Source: Gemmata massiliana (lineage in GTDB: Bacteria > Planctomycetota > Planctomycetia > Gemmatales > Gemmataceae). Taken from it: 64,000 bases of DNA. Below, piece after piece: positions 1-7,937 of the stretch. The position numbers were made by a program, and so were the translations under genes. The notes beneath the pieces were generated by a model, which saw only the letters and a program-made list of their open reading frames with translations, had not been told where the DNA came from and made no database searches. Every line of letters starts with the position of its first letter. The first letter of the stretch is position 1. The stretch covers positions 8,205,738-8,269,737 of the forward strand of contig NZ_LR593886.1 in the NCBI RefSeq assembly GCF_901538265.1, read 5' to 3'.

Positions 1-37
1 ACGTGTCCCTCTCTCGAACTCGCGCGGAGGACACCTC

Positions 38-883
38 ATGACCGACGACGAACTCGCGTTCATCCGGGCCGCGATCGCGGAACCCGACGAAGACACGATC
101 CGCCTCGCGTACGCCGACTGGCTCGACGAACAGGGCGACGCAGTGGCCGCCTCGCGCGCCGAGTTCGTGCGCCTCCAGGTCCGGCGCTCGCGCCTGGACG
201 TCTTCGACCCGGAGCGCACCAACTTACTCGAACAAGAGACCGCGTGCCTCCAGAAACACAAGCGCGACTGGAACGGGCGCGTTCACCGGTACCTCACGCG
301 CGCCAAGTTTCCGGGCAAGGTGGACGCCCGCCGCGGACTCATTCGCGGTTGGAACTACCACCGCGGGATGATCGCGCGCGTGACCGCACCCGCAGAAGCA
401 CTGACGACGCACCCGGATCTGATGTTCGCGCTCGGCCCGGTCGCGCACCTGCATTTGGCGACGTGGCCGGCCGCAGGTTGGGAACCCCAGGTTGTGCGCC
501 AACTGGCGGAACCTCTGTCCCGGCTCAAGATCGTCTCGTTCGCCGGAGCAACTTGGACCCATCCGCCACTGAGCGTCGCGAGCCTGGAACCGTTCGCCCA
601 GGTTCCGCTCCTCGACTTGCGAGCGGTGACAGTCGACAGAATTACGTTGGAACTTCTCGCCCGCACTTGGTCGGGGGTAACATCGCCGATCGTGTTGTAC
701 CGCGCGACCGTTACCACCACGCGCACCGAACGGTGGGGCGGGCGAGCGTACCAGGTTCAGGATTCGCGCCTGGAAGTTCGCGTGATCGACCCGCACAAAA
801 AGTGGGACGCCCTCCGTCTCGAATTCGCGGACCTCACCGGAGAAGTTCTTTCGCCCGTCCCTTACCAGGGCACGCGGCGGTAA
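38..883 (+). CDS. TIGR02996 domain protein
   Basis: The first 50 or so residues form a TIGR02996 domain, a short planctomycete module recognised here by 'DEDTIRLAYADWLDEQGD' followed by an 'EFVRLQ' helix. Residues 60-281 show no motif I recognise. TIGR02996 proteins occur in many copies in Gemmata-type genomes and their role is unknown. The start is set by a GGAGG ribosome site 8 bases upstream. The stop overlaps the 3' end of the convergent SDR gene by 22 bp, so the two genes share their tails and no terminator fits between them. A second TIGR02996 protein lies at 39208. Family assignment is confident; function is not known. Confidence 0.85.
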   Translation: MTDDELAFIRAAIAEPDEDTIRLAYADWLDEQGDAVAASRAEFVRLQVRRSRLDVFDPERTNLLEQETACLQKHKRDWNGRVHRYLTRAKFPGKVDARRGLIRGWNYHRGMIARVTAPAEALTTHPDLMFALGPVAHLHLATWPAAGWEPQVVRQLAEPLSRLKIVSFAGATWTHPPLSVASLEPFAQVPLLDLRAVTVDRITLELLARTWSGVTSPIVLYRATVTTTRTERWGGRAYQVQDSRLEVRVIDPHKKWDALRLEFADLTGEVLSPVPYQGTRR

Positions 884-2256
884 TCCTTGAACAGTACGCC
901 GGACGCCGGTTGCCCGCCCCCGATACCGGTAAACACCGGGTCGAGGATGCGGGCCGCAGCGTCGGTGGCGTCGAGCGGAATGCGCCCGCCGGTCGCCGCA
1001 AACTGCTCGGCCGCGGGCACGGCAGATTGCACCGAGAACCAGCCCGGATCGACCGCCGTCAGGAACACGCGGTCCGCGACGAACTCCGGCGCGGACGTGC
1101 GGACCATCATGTTCAGCCCGGCCTTCGCCATGTTCGTGTGGGGGTGGCGCCCGTTCTTTTCACTCGCGAACTGCCCCTCCACCGCGGACACCATTACGGC
1201 GAATCGGTCGCGCGGCGGTCCGGCACGAAATAGAGGCCGCAGCGCCCGCAAAAGTAAGAACGGTGCGAGACAATTCACCGCGTGAACTTCGACCAGTTCG
1301 ACGGTACTCACGTCTTCGTGGGCCAAGCCCCAACTGTTTTCCGCGCGCAAATCCAGCGGTTCACCGTCTGGAGCCAGTTGCCCTTGCGGAAACGCTTCGA
1401 TGACCTCGTCGCCAGCAACGAATGGAAGGAGCGCGAGTTCTGCGTGCCAGTTTGCATTTGGGGGCGTCGCATCCAAAGCGGGAAGCAGTGCGTCCGAATC
1501 CGCAACCGGAGTGAGCATTTCGCGCGCGAGGGTGGACAGACTCGCGCGCGGTTCCCGTTCGCCCGCAACGAGCGTGTGGTAGTAAGCGGGCGGGCGGCGA
1601 ACTGTTTGTGCGGCATTCGCCACAAAGATATCGAGGCGCCCCACCTGCTGAGCGAGCGATGTCGCGAACCGCTCGACCACGGCCAGCGCACGCAGGTCCA
1701 ACCCCACGAACCGGAGCCGCCCGGCCCATTCTTCTGCGTCCGGCTCGGTCGCGAACCGGCGCGCCGCGTCCTTTGGGAACCGCGTGGTCGCGACGACGTC
1801 CGCGCCGGCACGCAGTAGCTTCAGAACGGTGTGATACCCGGCTTTGATCCGCCCGCCCGTCACCAACGCCGTGCGTCCGCGTAGATCGGCCGTCTGGTTC
1901 CGCTTGGCGAAGTTCAGTTCGGCGCACGCCGGGCACAGCGAATCATAAAAGTGGTGCGGTTGCTCGAACTGCGCCTTGCAGACGTAACACGTGACTCCGC
2001 GTGCGAGCTTCGGCAGCACAGCGGGCACGTCTCCGGCCCGGATACCGGACTGATCGCGGACGTCGGCGTCGCGCCGGCGCGCGGTCGCGCGCTGTTGTTT
2101 GCGGTCGCGCTGAACCACACGAGATGCGAGACGCACGAGTTCGGCCAGAATCGGATCGTTCGAGGGCCACGAACCGGGCGCGCGAGTGAGCGCGTGCAAA
2201 GTGTCCCGCGCAGCTTTGAGTTGCTGCGGATCGGGCATAACGGAGGCATCAGACAT
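862..2256 (-). CDS. Atypical SDR oxidoreductase with N-terminal zinc ribbon
   Basis: A 464-residue protein. An N-terminal region of about 130 residues carries a CxxC...CxxC pair (CYVC and CPAC), which looks like a zinc ribbon. A Rossmann-fold short-chain dehydrogenase follows, with 'ALVTGGRIKAGYHTVLKLL' as the cofactor loop and 'NAAQT' in place of the usual NAAG. At the catalytic YxxxK site the sequence reads 'TNMAKAGLNMM': the lysine is kept but the tyrosine is replaced. This is known for some SDR subfamilies and makes a classical dehydrogenase mechanism doubtful. I chose the ATG at 2256 because the longer reading to 2283 adds only a short basic stretch. No clear ribosome site is seen. Substrate unknown. 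Confidence 0.8.
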   Translation of the reverse strand: MSDASVMPDPQQLKAARDTLHALTRAPGSWPSNDPILAELVRLASRVVQRDRKQQRATARRRDADVRDQSGIRAGDVPAVLPKLARGVTCYVCKAQFEQPHHFYDSLCPACAELNFAKRNQTADLRGRTALVTGGRIKAGYHTVLKLLRAGADVVATTRFPKDAARRFATEPDAEEWAGRLRFVGLDLRALAVVERFATSLAQQVGRLDIFVANAAQTVRRPPAYYHTLVAGEREPRASLSTLAREMLTPVADSDALLPALDATPPNANWHAELALLPFVAGDEVIEAFPQGQLAPDGEPLDLRAENSWGLAHEDVSTVELVEVHAVNCLAPFLLLRALRPLFRAGPPRDRFAVMVSAVEGQFASEKNGRHPHTNMAKAGLNMMVRTSAPEFVADRVFLTAVDPGWFSVQSAVPAAEQFAATGGRIPLDATDAAARILDPVFTGIGGGQPASGVLFKDYRRVPW

Positions 2257-2364
2257 AGCCGCCACTATAACGCGACGGAACACGCCAGCAAACGAGTGGG
2301 TTGTTACGGGATTGAGTGCGGAGGAATTGCAGTGAGCAGTGAGATGAGCAGCAGAAATAAAAGA

Positions 2365-2418
2365 ACCGGCCGCGATATACCGAACTGTCGCCCAATCAGT
2401 TCGGGAACCGCGGCCGGT
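2365..2418. other. Nested hairpin in the SDR upstream region
   Basis: An outer 10-bp perfect stem (2365-2374 with 2409-2418) encloses an inner 7-bp stem (2380-2386 with 2398-2404), leaving an 11-base loop GTCGCCCAATC. The loop contains the heptamer TCGCCCA that is clustered 250 bp further on. The structure lies upstream of the SDR start on the minus strand, or at the head of a possible plus-strand transcript. No thymine run follows on either side, so a simple terminator is not favoured. Confidence 0.45.
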
Positions 2419-2640
2419 CTGTAGACATACTACGCCACATCACCCCACAGAGTCAAACTTCCGACGACGGAAAGCCCGACGCATTTTCCTCACGTGTCGG
2501 ATTCCAAGACGGACTTCGCAGCGCCTAATTTTGCCACATCATCTCGAAGCAAAGACACAAACCATAATTCCAATTCAACTTGCATCCAATTTAGAATTTA
2601 TTTCCGTCGTTGGTACGGGCCGTGCTTTTAGCTGATGCGT

Positions 2641-2812
2641 CGCCCAGGATCGCCCAAAAAGAATCGCCCAATTTTCGCCCAGAACTGGTTCGCCCACGGC
2701 TCGAAGTCGCCCAACATCGCCCAGATTTTTCGCCCACGGTTCGCCCGCCTGTAGTCGCCCGATCGCCCAAAAGTGTGTCGCCCTCGCCCAAAAGTAACCC
2801 GGTCGCGCCCAC
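2641..2812 (+). repeat. Cluster of TCGCCC(A) heptamers
   Basis: About 14 copies of CGCCC preceded by T, mostly TCGCCCA, occur here. They include 2650-2656, 2664-2670, 2675-2681, 2690-2696, 2707-2713, 2717-2723, 2730-2736, 2763-2769 and 2784-2790, with TCGCCCG or TCGCCCT variants at 2741, 2755 and 2778. Spacing is irregular (9 to 17 bases start to start), so this is not a CRISPR or a simple tandem repeat. It fills most of a 745-bp spacer (2257-3001) that has no convincing gene. Further copies lie in the loops of the hairpins at 2365-2418 and 2877-2921. Open frames across it are low-complexity products of the repeat and I do not call them genes. Confidence 0.7.
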
Positions 2813-2876
2813 GACCGGGTTTCATGTGAACAATCCCAACATCATCGATATTCCGTTCCGGGTCGCCCTCGGAACC

Positions 2877-2930
2877 CCGCCCGCGTCGGGCGCCCGTTCG
2901 CCCACCACCCGACGCGGGCGGTTTCGTTTT
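2877..2930 (+). terminator. Strong terminator hairpin with no upstream plus-strand gene
   Basis: A perfect 14-bp stem (2877-2890 with 2908-2921) is followed on the plus strand by TTTCGTTTT at 2922-2930, the layout of an intrinsic terminator. No plus-strand gene precedes it for about 2 kb, only the heptamer cluster. It could also act on the minus strand after the sigma-factor gene that stops at 3002, but that side has no thymine run. The plus orientation suggests that the 2430-2930 region is transcribed as a non-coding RNA. Confidence 0.6.
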
Positions 2931-3001
2931 CACCGGTCCGCAATCATCTCTCTGCCACAATCGAACCCACAACGGTAACAAGTCACGGCAGAAGTTGAAG
3001 T

Positions 3002-4783
3002 TCAGGGTTTCTTCAGTGATTCGATGGAGACTTCAAAGGTGAGCGGCTTCACCTGCGCGCCCCGCCAGTCCTTGAAATGAACGGTCACTTTCGCCTTACC
3101 CTCTCCCGCGTCGTCGGGGACCGGCAGTTCGTCAGAGAACAAGTCATCTCCGGAACCGCGCTTCGTCAGCGGGATCTGGACCTGGATCGCCTTCCCCCCG
3201 ACCTGTTTGTTCGGGAACTCGATGTCCGCGATCGGGTGGATGTCGTCGGGGATGCCGCGGAACGGATTCAGCCACGCCCCCGCCCATTTGCCTACCCCGT
3301 CGGTCCCCACGCGGACGATAAGTTGCCCTGGTTTGTCACCACGCGGGAGAGCGTAGTCGGGTACCCAGGGATGAAACGCGAGCGGGCCGTTCAGGTGAAC
3401 GATCGGAGCGTCCTTCGGCCGGTCACCAAAGCTGAATGCGTACTCGGTCGCCTGGATGTATTTCCCGTTCACTTCAGCCCAGATACCGTATCGCTCGCTC
3501 ATGTCCTCGCTTTTTTCAGCGTAGACCACCCACAGGTTGTGCTTGGTCTTCCCGTCGCGTTCGGTGACGGTGCCGACCTTGAACGGAGCTTTCAGCAAGG
3601 TGGTACCCGTGTGGGTCTCATCTTTCTGCGAGGCATCATCGAACCGAACTAGGTCGTTCGTTGCGACGACGCGGTCATTGTCTTCCGTGAGGTCGCCGTT
3701 CCCGTTCCGGTCGACGTACAGGTCGTCACCGTCGTGAACGAGCCAAACGCGGGTCTTTGCTTCGGGGCCGAATACGAGCAAGCAATACTTGGGATTTTTG
3801 GTCGTGTACTTCGGCTCCTTCGCGATCGTGCGCTCGATCTTGCTGAGTTCGTTCTCCGCTCCCTTCTCCGGCGCGGGAGAGCCGGGCTTCGGAGTATCCA
3901 CCGCGGTGCGTTGTGTTGGCCCTTCGGGAGCCGAGGAAAGACCGATCCCCGCCCAGGTGCCGAGTGCCACGATCCCGAGCAGGATCGTCGTCACGATCTT
4001 GAGTTTGGCCGCAGACATTGTTTTCACTCCTTCCGCCAGAGCGGAAACGGGAGCCGAAACAGCGGGCAGGTGTGTTCCCACTCGCGCCGTTACAGCACCA
4101 ACTGTTGAAACCAGAAGTGCGGGAGTAACGGCCGTTGCCGACCCGCCGGTGAAGAGGGCGGCGACGAGCACCCCGGATAGCGTCAACCCGCGAACCGAGA
4201 GGCGGGCGCCGAGCCGTTCCCGGGCCTGTTCCAGTCGACTTTTCAGTGTGCTCTCTGGCCACCCGAGCCGAGTGGCCGCTTCGTCCCGCGTGAGCCCTTC
4301 GAGGTAGCAAAGAACGAGCGGCACGCGGAACTTGTCGGGGAGCCGAGCGAGTTCCGCGTCGAGGACGTCGCTCGCCTCTCGCACGGTGAGTTGGTCGAGC
4401 GGGTCCGCGGGTACCCGGTCGGTGACTTTCTCCTCGTGCTTCCGGCGGCGAGCGACCGCGACCCGCATCTTCTGGGCGGTCCGGTACGCAACACTGTGGA
4501 GCCACCCACCTACCGACTCTCGCGGGCGAAGTGAGCCGGCCGCACGAGCCAACGCGACAAACGTGGCCTGGAATGCGTCTTCGGCATCTTGCTGGTGTCG
4601 AAGAACACGAAGGCACACGCCCAGGACCATCGCCCCGTGCCGACGAACCAGCGCAGCGGTCGCGGTTTCGTCGCGTTCGGCGACCCGAACGAGGAGTTCC
4701 CGGTCCGCGACGCGGGTGTCTTCGGTCGCCTGCGCCAGCCCTCGAATGTATCGGAGGGTCGGGTTCGTTTGGGCCTTCCGCAT
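3002..4783 (-). CDS. ECF sigma factor with membrane-anchored C-terminal domain
   Basis: A 593-residue protein. Residues about 25-190 are a complete ECF sigma factor: region 2 ('LVRRHGAMVLGVCLRVLRH', 'DAEDAFQATFVALAR') and region 4 ('LPDKFRVPLVLCYLEGLT', 'GWPESTLKSRLEQAR'). A small hydrophobic stretch follows near residue 205, then a clear membrane helix ('LKIVTTILLGIVALGTWAGI', about 260-285). The remaining 300 residues should lie outside the cytoplasm. They contain an Asp-rich 'YVDRNGNGDLTEDNDR' segment that resembles a calcium-binding loop. ECF factors with C-terminal extensions are known in planctomycetes and may sense signals without a separate anti-sigma factor. The start has a GAGGAACG ribosome site. 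Transcribed divergently from another ECF gene at 4937. Confidence 0.85.
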   Translation of the reverse strand: MRKAQTNPTLRYIRGLAQATEDTRVADRELLVRVAERDETATAALVRRHGAMVLGVCLRVLRHQQDAEDAFQATFVALARAAGSLRPRESVGGWLHSVAYRTAQKMRVAVARRRKHEEKVTDRVPADPLDQLTVREASDVLDAELARLPDKFRVPLVLCYLEGLTRDEAATRLGWPESTLKSRLEQARERLGARLSVRGLTLSGVLVAALFTGGSATAVTPALLVSTVGAVTARVGTHLPAVSAPVSALAEGVKTMSAAKLKIVTTILLGIVALGTWAGIGLSSAPEGPTQRTAVDTPKPGSPAPEKGAENELSKIERTIAKEPKYTTKNPKYCLLVFGPEAKTRVWLVHDGDDLYVDRNGNGDLTEDNDRVVATNDLVRFDDASQKDETHTGTTLLKAPFKVGTVTERDGKTKHNLWVVYAEKSEDMSERYGIWAEVNGKYIQATEYAFSFGDRPKDAPIVHLNGPLAFHPWVPDYALPRGDKPGQLIVRVGTDGVGKWAGAWLNPFRGIPDDIHPIADIEFPNKQVGGKAIQVQIPLTKRGSGDDLFSDELPVPDDAGEGKAKVTVHFKDWRGAQVKPLTFEVSIESLKKP

Positions 4784-4936
4784 CGTTCGTTCCTCGTCCG
4801 CACTGCTTGTAGTTTCCCCGCCAACAAAGAACGGCGGAACAATTTCGGGTATTTGACCGCCCGGGCCGGAACCGGGCGCGCGAAGATAAATTTTCGAGAG
4901 CCGTAGGAATTTTCTCGGTGCGGGAACTTATCCGCG

Positions 4937-6748
4937 ATGATAACGGCCCTGCTACATGCGGTGACCCGAAAGATCGAGGCCGTCACCCCCGATGCGGAGT
5001 TGCTCGCCCGGTTCGTTCGGGAGCGCGACGAACCCGCGTTCGAGGAGCTCGTGCGCCGGCACGGGCCGCTCGTGTGGGCGGTGTGTCGGCAGTTGCTCCC
5101 ACACCACGCCGACGCCGAGGACGCATTCCAGGCGGTCTTCCTCGCGCTGGTGCGTTCGGCCCCGCGCATCCGCAACGGGCGCACGATCCCGGCGTGGCTG
5201 CACGGGGTCGCGATCCGCGTCGCGACGCGGGCGAAACGAGAGTTCGCGCGCCGGCGCGCACGCGAGCGCAACGCGGCCCACTCCGAAGTCGCTCCGTCGG
5301 TATCGGACGCGGCGTGGGGCGCGCTCGTCGCGACCGTTCACGAAGAAGTGCAGCAACTCCCGGAAGCGGAACGAACCGTGTTCGTGTTGTGCGAACTCGA
5401 AGGCGTTTCGCAGTCGGACGCGGCTATTCGGCTCGGTTGGCCACTCGGTTCGGTATCGGGGCGGCTGTGCAAGGCCCGGCAGTTCTTGTTGAGTCGGCTC
5501 ACCGCTCGCGGGGTTGCGCCCGCGGCCGTGGTGGGCATCGGGCTGACCGCCGGCGCCGCAAGCGCGCTGCCGGCCAAACTGTTTAACGCGGTGAAAACGT
5601 TCCCCGTCTCGCCGGGCGCGGCATCGAATACCGCGACCGCGCTGGCTCGTGGACTTACGGAGGGTGTGACGATGCGAATGAAGCTGTTTGCGGCTACCGG
5701 GGTAGTCGCGCTAGCCTTCGGGTTAACGGGCGGCGCGGTCTGGATGTCGAAAGTCGACGCCCAGCAACCCGGGGGTGGTGCCGGTCGTCCCGGACCAGCA
5801 GGCGGATTTCCCGGCGCGCCCGGTGGCGCACCTCCGGGACTCGGTGGTCCTGGGGTGGGAGCCGGTGGCCCTCCGGGCGCGGGCGCTCCTGGAGCAGGAG
5901 GATTGCCTCCGGGTGCTCCGGGCGGGATTACGGGTTTTAGCCCCGGAATGCCGGGCATGTCGGGACCGGGAAGCTCGGCAGTAGCCCCCAAAACGGTATG
6001 GGACTACAAGTTCGTGGATGTGAATAACGACCGCAGGGACTTCGAGAAGGTAATCACGCAGCACGGCAAAGACGGGTGGGAATTCTGCTCATCCAACCTC
6101 TTCGGGCAAAACGATCTGGTACTCGTCTTCAAGAAGCGGAAGGGCGGAGATCCGGCCCCCTTCTTCGGTGGCATGCCGGGACCCGGCATGATGGGTCCGG
6201 GCGGTATGATCGGCGTTCCCGGTTCGGGACCGGTTCCCGGCGGGCCAATGCCTACGGGTGGCTCCGGGTTGCCGGGGCGCCCTGGTGCCGGGCCAATGGG
6301 ACCGGGAAGTGGACCGACACCGGGAGCAGAAGGACCGGGAGGATCGCTGGGCGGTGTGATCGGCGGCCCCGGCGCGGGGCCGATGCCGGGCGGTGCCAGT
6401 GCGGGCGCGGGATTGAAAGTGGTCGTGCCGACGGGACCGGGAAGTGGACCGGCACCGGGGGCGGAAGGATCGGGGCCACCGTTCGGTGGATTGCCGGGCA
6501 GCGGCCCCGGGATGATGCCGGGCGGCGCTCGTGGCGGTGCGGGATTGAAAGTGGTCGTGCTGAAACACGCGATCGCGGAAGAACTGGTACCGGTACTGAA
6601 GAAAGTGTTCCCGAACGCGGAGATCACCGCCGACGCCCGAACGAACCAGTTGATCGTCCGGGCCGATACGGAACTGTTTCAGGAAGTGTCGAAGCTGCTC
6701 GAAAAGCTCGACGTAGACATTCCGACTGGAAACCGCCCGCGCAAATAG
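4937..6748 (+). CDS. ECF sigma factor fused to DUF4177-like and secretin-N-like domains
   Basis: A 603-residue protein. Residues 10-190 are an ECF sigma factor ('ELVRRHGPLVWAVCRQLLPH', 'DAEDAFQAVFLALVR', 'GWPLGSVSGRLCKARQFLLS'). A membrane helix ('LFAATGVVALAFGLTGGAVW') lies near residue 255. Then come a Gly/Pro-rich linker, a DUF4177-like segment ('VWDYKFVDV...GKDGWEFCSS', about 355-400), a second Gly/Pro linker with an internal duplication of about 45 residues (both copies end in 'GAGLKVVV'), and a final 60 residues resembling a secretin N-terminal domain ('HAIAEELVPVLKKVFPNAEI', 'TNQLIVRADTELFQEVSKLL'). The membrane helix would place all of this outside the cytoplasm. The start at 4937 has no strong ribosome site. 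Ends 5 bp before the convergent dehydrogenase gene. Confidence 0.82.
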   Translation: MITALLHAVTRKIEAVTPDAELLARFVRERDEPAFEELVRRHGPLVWAVCRQLLPHHADAEDAFQAVFLALVRSAPRIRNGRTIPAWLHGVAIRVATRAKREFARRRARERNAAHSEVAPSVSDAAWGALVATVHEEVQQLPEAERTVFVLCELEGVSQSDAAIRLGWPLGSVSGRLCKARQFLLSRLTARGVAPAAVVGIGLTAGAASALPAKLFNAVKTFPVSPGAASNTATALARGLTEGVTMRMKLFAATGVVALAFGLTGGAVWMSKVDAQQPGGGAGRPGPAGGFPGAPGGAPPGLGGPGVGAGGPPGAGAPGAGGLPPGAPGGITGFSPGMPGMSGPGSSAVAPKTVWDYKFVDVNNDRRDFEKVITQHGKDGWEFCSSNLFGQNDLVLVFKKRKGGDPAPFFGGMPGPGMMGPGGMIGVPGSGPVPGGPMPTGGSGLPGRPGAGPMGPGSGPTPGAEGPGGSLGGVIGGPGAGPMPGGASAGAGLKVVVPTGPGSGPAPGAEGSGPPFGGLPGSGPGMMPGGARGGAGLKVVVLKHAIAEELVPVLKKVFPNAEITADARTNQLIVRADTELFQEVSKLLEKLDVDIPTGNRPRK

Positions 6749-6753
6749 TGCCG

Positions 6754-7743
6754 TTACCAACGAAACGCGGTCCGGACCTCGGGATTCACTACCTTCTCCG
6801 TCGGCCACTCTCCGCGGCGCAGCGACGCGATCGCTTCCGCCGCGGACCGAGCCATGTCTTCGAGCGAGCGCACATCAACACCCGCCGCGTGCGGCGTCAG
6901 CACGACGTTCGGTAGCGTGCGGAGCGGGTTATCGGCCGGCGTCGGTTCCACCTCGAACACGTCCAGCGCGGCCCCACCCAAGTGCCCGTCCCGGAGCGCC
7001 GGGACGAGATCGGTTTCACACACCAACCCGCCACGCGACGTGTTCACCAGCACCGCGCCCGGCTTCATTTGCGCCAGCGTGGTGCGGTTGATGACGTGCC
7101 GCGTCTCCGCTGTGAGCGGTAAGTGGAGCGAAAGGAAATCAGACTCCGCCAGCAGGTGGTCGAACGACACGAGTTCGATCCCGTGGGCGATACAGAACGC
7201 AGTGTCCGGGAACGGATCGTAGGCGATCACCCGCATCTCGAACGCGGCCGCGCGCGTCGCAACGGCCTTTCCGATGCGCCCCAACCCGGCCAACCCGAGC
7301 GTGAGCCCACGCAGCGGGGTACTCATGAGCCGGTTCCACCCGCCGGAAGCAAGGGCCGCGTGGCGCGCGGGGACGTGCCGCGTGAACCCGAGCATGAGCG
7401 CGAAGGCGTGTTCGGCGACCGAGCCCTGATTGGTGCCCGGCGCGATCGTGACCGCTACCCCGCCGGCCGTTGCCGCGGGCAAATCGACTGCGTCGTAACC
7501 GACGCCCACGCGAGCGATCACACGCAACTGAGGGTTCGCGGCCAGCACCCGCGGCGAGTACGGCTCGGACCCGGCGACAACCGCCTCGACGCCGTGGAGC
7601 GCGACGAGCAGTTCGTCCTCGGTCGGCATGTTCACTTCGGCCGGCGGGAGCACGGCGACATTTAGACCGGCACCTTCGAGTACGTTGCGGAATTTGTCCG
7701 CGAACTTGGCCACTTCGCGCGGGGAGATCAGCACCGTGGGCAT
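6754..7743 (-). CDS. D-isomer 2-hydroxyacid dehydrogenase (phosphoglycerate dehydrogenase-like)
   Basis: A 329-residue NAD-dependent dehydrogenase. The NAD-binding loop is 'GLGRIGKAVATRAAA'. The catalytic triad is visible as Arg in 'NTSRGGLV', Glu in 'FEVEPTPADNPL' and His in 'LTPHAAGVD'. The protein has no C-terminal ACT domain, so it is shorter than a typical SerA, and the substrate could be another 2-hydroxyacid. I chose the ATG at 7743 ('MPTVLISPREV') over an in-frame ATG at 7968, because the longer N-terminus is not part of the family and would run through a terminator-like hairpin. The gene is convergent with the ECF factor and leaves a 5-bp gap. Confidence 0.85.
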   Translation of the reverse strand: MPTVLISPREVAKFADKFRNVLEGAGLNVAVLPPAEVNMPTEDELLVALHGVEAVVAGSEPYSPRVLAANPQLRVIARVGVGYDAVDLPAATAGGVAVTIAPGTNQGSVAEHAFALMLGFTRHVPARHAALASGGWNRLMSTPLRGLTLGLAGLGRIGKAVATRAAAFEMRVIAYDPFPDTAFCIAHGIELVSFDHLLAESDFLSLHLPLTAETRHVINRTTLAQMKPGAVLVNTSRGGLVCETDLVPALRDGHLGGAALDVFEVEPTPADNPLRTLPNVVLTPHAAGVDVRSLEDMARSAAEAIASLRRGEWPTEKVVNPEVRTAFRW

Positions 7744-7875
7744 TCTTGCACGTCCAATTGGAAGAGTTGTTGGCGACCGCGTCGCGTTGGTGTAGGAGTA
7801 GGTCGGAGGAGCACTACCGTACCCGGTTTGGCGAGCGCGCGGGAGCCTTTTTTGCGTGTCACCAGCCACAAAACA

Positions 7876-7905
7876 GCGCGGGCCGGGAATTGCTCCCGGC
7901 CCGCG
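7876..7905 (-). terminator. Terminator-like hairpin after structured element copy A
   Basis: A perfect 12-bp stem (7877-7888 with 7894-7905) has a 5-base loop. Read on the minus strand it is followed by GCTGTTTTG, a modest thymine run. It lies 33 bases downstream, on the minus strand, of the end of the structured element at 7938-8160, and upstream of the dehydrogenase start at 7743. The position fits a transcript that contains the element and stops here. Confidence 0.55.
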
Positions 7906-7937
7906 TGCGACCAAATGGTCCTTGTTCCCGTAGCGTC

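Noticed and set aside
2641-2812. A CRISPR or simple tandem array reading of the TCGCCCA heptamers
   Set aside because: Repeat length is only 7 bases and spacing is irregular; no cas gene is present.
2591-2978. Open frames across the heptamer cluster on both strands
   Set aside because: The translations merely repeat the heptamer; no start site and no domain.
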